64,000 nt of DNA from Siderastrea radians (Eukaryota; Cnidaria; Anthozoa; Scleractinia; Rhizangiidae): the NCBI GenBank assembly GCA_964017195.1, contig OZ024889.1:60039858-60103857 (forward strand), in the 5' to 3' direction. How positions within the stretch are numbered: the stretch's first letter is position 1; each line of letters begins with the position of its first letter. Below, piece by piece: positions 61,944 through 64,000 of the stretch. The notes beneath the pieces were generated by a model. It was not told where the DNA came from and did not search any database. It worked only from the letters and a program-made list of their open reading frames with translations. Made by a program: the position numbers and the translations under genes.

Positions 61944-62200
61944 CTGGTAAGAACCGTAATGATTTAAAGCCACGCATCCCTTAATCCAGTTACTTGTGCC
62001 ATGGTTTTTATGGCGACTCCAGATTCTGGATTCACTGCCATTAATTCTAAGATACACAGATAGGGACTCAATAAGGCCGCCGTACATGGAGTAGAAGAAC
62101 GTCATCCGCTTTGCGCCTGTCATCCAAGGACTGAGTAGCCTCGCCTTCTCGTTATATTTTCGAGGGGATGACGTCTCGATGTAGATATATGAACCATTTC
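61944..62200 (-). CDS. MAM domain 1, middle exon
   Basis: Acceptor TTTCGCAG, donor GTAAAA. Reads GNGSYIYIETSSPRKYNEKA, then MTGAKRMTFFYSMYGGLIES and CVALNHYGSYQ. Clear MAM core. Confidence 0.82.
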
Positions 62201-62759
62201 CTGCGAAACGTTTCAATTCCGTTACTATTCAACATTCTCCAGGTGTAACATACAATTTTAAAGAAAACAGGCATGTTTATTATAAGAGCATGTGTATACT
62301 AAGCGAGTGGTGATAACTACGAACGAATTATTTGGGTGCATTGCCAAAGAAATGCCCGATAAAATGTTTTCTCTAAAAAAATAATCAATTGCATACACTG
62401 CCCTTGATTCAAAATAACAGTCCGTGACTATTTTTTGCAAATATGCACTTAGTTTATGCTCTACGTTTGGCCCGAGCTTTACAAAGTTCTTCCGCAAGAA
62501 AAGTTGTCGAAAAAGACGTTGCAAAGGATGTGAAATAGCAAGTATAATGAATAAAATGTAGAGATGAGTAAAACGGAAATAATCTTCCGAGCATGATTAT
62601 CAGATTTGCAGTTGGGAGGCTGGTAATAGACTAGGGGGTGCTGTTACACCTACAGCATGACAAACATTGGACATGCAACACCTTTCACATTTCCGGATAC
62701 GTTTCACGGTAAACTAACATCGCGATTGCAATGTTTTAATGTTGTAATTCTCTCAGTAC

Positions 62760-62888
62760 CTGAGCTATCACTCGTCGGTCCTGTGTTACTGCTAGGAGTA
62801 CTTCCCTCCCGAACTATCCAATCAAAATGGTCCACATGTTTATCGTTTTGCCAGTTGCAGAGTGTTTTATTGTCAAAGTTGCAGTCTC
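62760..62888 (-). CDS. MAM domain 1, first exon
   Basis: Acceptor TATGCTAG, donor GTACTG. Reads [20 protein letters not shown], then [20 protein letters not shown], the N-terminal MAM signature with GPTSD. The gene probably continues beyond the right edge of the window. Confidence 0.8.
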
Positions 62889-62947
62889 CTAGCATAAAGA
62901 TAAAAACAAATATGTAGAAAAATAATTGTAAGTATACAATCCTATTT

Positions 62948-63069
62948 TAGGAGATCTGTCATCTCGTCACTCACTCTTCGTTGGACCAATTCGCACGCAA
63001 AAAGCCATCAACGCAAAACACGTGCGCGTGTTGTGCGAATTGTCCAATGAGCCGGAGAGCGATGTCAGA
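62948..63069. repeat. Short foldback
   Basis: Inverted blocks such as TTGGACCAATTCGCAC and GTGCGAATTGTCCAA. No coding content. Confidence 0.6.
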
Positions 63070-63384
63070 TAAGATAAGCATATTAATTTTGTAAGCAGAG
63101 GTCGGCGGACGGATATCGACACCTGATCTCATGTGAAGGAAGCTAGAAGTATTTCCTTTTTATGGCGAAAAACGTAAAAGATGGACGTGTTTTCGGAATA
63201 TAGTGTTGTTTATCTATCTGGATTTATTCTAGTTTGCGGAAATTGTGAGTGGAAATTGCGCATTTTAAGGAATATAGTTCATTCAATGAGACTGTGCAAC
63301 TTTGCATAGTTATAATACTGGTTCAGAGCAAAAATTAGAAAGACAATAATTCTCGCCGGAAGAACGCACCTTTGTCCCAAATAG

Positions 63385-63730
63385 CAAAAGAGTAAAGGCG
63401 TGGACACACAATGCATCATTACACGCAACATTGCGTCACGAAGTTACACGCAATGTTGCAGATGATGGACACACGGTGAAACAGTTACGCGTGATGTTGA
63501 AGAAGTAGGAGCCGATTCTACTTCTGCAACAGTTGCACCAACGTTGAGCGCAACAGTTTCAAGGGTGGACACACGGTGTAACTTTCAAGTTGCACGCAAT
63601 GTTGCACGCAATGTTGCCCCGTGGGACCGGGTCTTAAAAATATTAACAGCTAAATGGAGGCATTTGTAATTTGAGATAATTTGATTTTCAATCTTAAGGC
63701 CCGGACACCCGTGTGTCCGCGCCTTTATAA
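63385..63730. repeat. Short-unit repeat with GGACACACGGTG and ACGCAATGTTGC
   Basis: The ACGCAATGTTGC-type word appears at least five times and GGACACAC at least three; the outer parts (AAGGCGTGGACACAC and GTGTGTCCGCGCCTTT) are inverted, so it is a MITE or degenerate satellite. Confidence 0.55.
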
Positions 63731-64000
63731 GCTTTAGCTACCACACGTGTGGTATCAGGTGACATTTAGCGAATTTAAAGAAAAAGGAAGGGAGAAGACA
63801 AAATTAATTTTAGCATAGCGATCACAAAATCTTTAAAGCTTGGTGCTTTGCTTTGTGAACATTGGTGCTTTAAAATTTTCCTTTAAAGTTATCACGAATT
63901 AACCGTTCAACATATTACCTTTACCAGTTGCAATTGAAAAGTTAAGAGTAAGAGATAGGCCGTCTTGGAAACCTTTCTTATACGTTTTAGAGAGAAAAGT

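Overview
The window joins two very different things. Positions 1 to about 16,265 are an almost complete Polinton/Maverick (polintovirus-like) element. The rest, to 64,000, is intron-rich and repeat-rich host DNA that looks like an anthozoan cnidarian (coral or anemone). That host call is inference: it rests on the style of the mosaic ectodomain exons (MAM, C-type lectin, LamG, fucolectin, PA14), two failed-axon-connections (FAXC-like) genes, and many foldback and MITE repeats.

The Polinton is bounded by inverted repeats (1-322 against 15,415-15,736, position p pairing with 15,737-p). The repeat continues outward on the right as about 151-bp units to roughly 16,262, so the left edge of the window cuts into the left repeat. 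Every gene looks open and recent. On the minus strand are a SLATT-like two-helix membrane protein, a phage-tail-fibre-like fibre with a LamG-like C-terminus, and the packaging ATPase. A divergent promoter with a 12-bp tandem repeat separates them from the plus-strand genes: a PPxY-containing structural protein, the penton (minor capsid) protein, a small basic core-like protein, an uncharacterised protein, the major capsid protein, a Gly-rich core/membrane protein, the adenovirus-type protease, a zinc-ribbon/phospholipase-A2/integrase module, a small DNA-binding-like protein and protein-primed PolB. PolB reads into the right inverted repeat.

The main result is in the zinc-ribbon/PLA2/integrase module. 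It is split over three frames, each -1 to the one before. At each junction a textbook -1 frameshift heptamer lies in exact X_XXY_YYZ phase directly before the zero-frame stop: G_GGA_AAC then TAA at 9728-9737, followed after 6 nt by an 8-bp GC-rich hairpin, and T_TTA_AAC then TGA at 10375-10384. The integrase frame has no ATG before its first catalytic Asp. This predicts a retrovirus-like, two-step Gag-Pro-Pol strategy in a dsDNA virus-like transposon. The core protein/protease pair just upstream is also in a -1 relation, with a run of 12 A in the overlap. Other signals are: two 30-bp direct repeats carrying a perfect kappaB site plus GAAATGAGTCA (AP-1/IRF-type composite), hairpins at the ends of inferred transcription units, a shared TTGCATATAATAAA box with identical spacing, and adenovirus-protease-like processing motifs in several virion proteins.

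Host region: two FAXC-like genes stand head to head (minus 21,716 to 19,519; plus 22,419 to 24,806), each with two coding exons. From about 26 kb to 63 kb a long series of minus-strand exons encodes secreted or ectodomain modules, mostly with phase-1 boundaries: MAM, MAM, MAM, an unknown domain, C-type lectin, LamG, C-type lectin, fucolectin (FTP), PA14. They are interleaved with decayed non-LTR retrotransposons, TTAA-ended MITEs, several foldbacks, a 2.8-kb near-perfect palindrome (54,616-57,431), tRNA-like SINE pieces and microsatellites. Whether these exons are one gene or several cannot be settled from sequence alone.
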